Shown here: in pieces, positions 38,410 to 38,471 of the stretch | Position numbering within the stretch: position 1 is the first letter of the stretch | How the letters are laid out: each line of letters starts with the position of its first letter | Assembly: GCA_017457085.1 (NCBI GenBank) | Contig: JAFTID010000005.1 | Coordinates: 1 to 38,471 of the forward strand | Source: Phascolarctobacterium sp. | GTDB lineage: Bacteria; Bacillota; Negativicutes; Acidaminococcales; Acidaminococcaceae | DNA length: 38,471 nucleotides | Direction of reading: 5' to 3' | The notes under the pieces: model-generated | What the model was told of the DNA's origin: nothing | Database searches by the model: none | What the model saw: the letters and a program-made list of their open reading frames with translations, nothing else | Made by a program: the position numbers and the translations under genes

Positions 38410-38471
38410 ACTGCACCTTCACAAAAGAAAGTACAGCTATGTGTAAATATCTAAATTTGCAATAAAGTGTA

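Noticed and set aside
1..38471. CRISPR arrays, insertion sequences, transposase or phage genes
   Set aside because: None seen: no regular long direct repeats and no recognisable transposase, integrase or phage proteins in any frame.

Overview
The window looks like a chromosomal segment of a diderm Firmicute of the class Negativicutes, perhaps an Acidaminococcaceae/Phascolarctobacterium relative; this is inferred from gene content, not from a marker gene. Firmicute traits are a serine T-box, a HutP-family protein, a TSCPD protein, B. subtilis-type parS sites, strong AGGAGG ribosome sites and a holin-like type I toxin. Diderm traits are an RND pump with a lipoprotein adaptor and another HlyD-type protein. 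Two parS sites suggest the segment lies in the origin-proximal part of the chromosome.

Layout. 1-239: three tRNAs (Lys, partial; Gln; His) on the minus strand. 331-4315: a minus-strand serine-catabolism operon: sodium symporter, HutP-like regulator, sdaAB, sdaAA, ridA. 4362-8444: TSCPD protein, a palindromic intergenic element, CorA, an orphan HlyD-like protein and an Na/Pi cotransporter. 8570-10858: a small accessory patch with a bile-acid-symporter remnant, a MazF/antitoxin pair, an unknown 235-aa protein and a SHOCT protein. 10907-14062: parS, then serA and serC (minus strand) behind a serine T-box with two antiterminator/terminator modules. 14151-21256: an NSS amino-acid transporter, an SbmA/YddA-like ABC protein, and an aminotransferase / Fe-ADH / YjiH operon. 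21303-25787: an RND efflux pump and its adaptor. 25865-29962: a secreted unknown protein and an SsuABC/TauABC-type ABC importer. 29973-32736: two M20 peptidases and a perfect parS. 32861-33324: a type I toxin-antitoxin locus absent from ordinary ORF calls. 33323-38409: a three-gene restriction-modification operon (two methylase-type subunits and a GIY-YIG/helicase protein), visibly more A+T-rich than the housekeeping genes.

How it works together. Serine is the theme of the left third: it is made by SerC/SerA under tRNA-Ser control, and imported and deaminated by the symporter-SdaAB-RidA operon. The most unusual observation is that the leader of that operon, which also encodes a HutP-type RNA-binding protein, carries a dense series of UAG triplets around a hairpin and the Shine-Dalgarno sequence. 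A second UAG-rich leader with a hairpin next to the Shine-Dalgarno sequence precedes the NSS transporter gene. HutP of Bacillus recognises UAG triplets, so a HutP-family post-transcriptional amino-acid-transport regulon is a reasonable, untested hypothesis.
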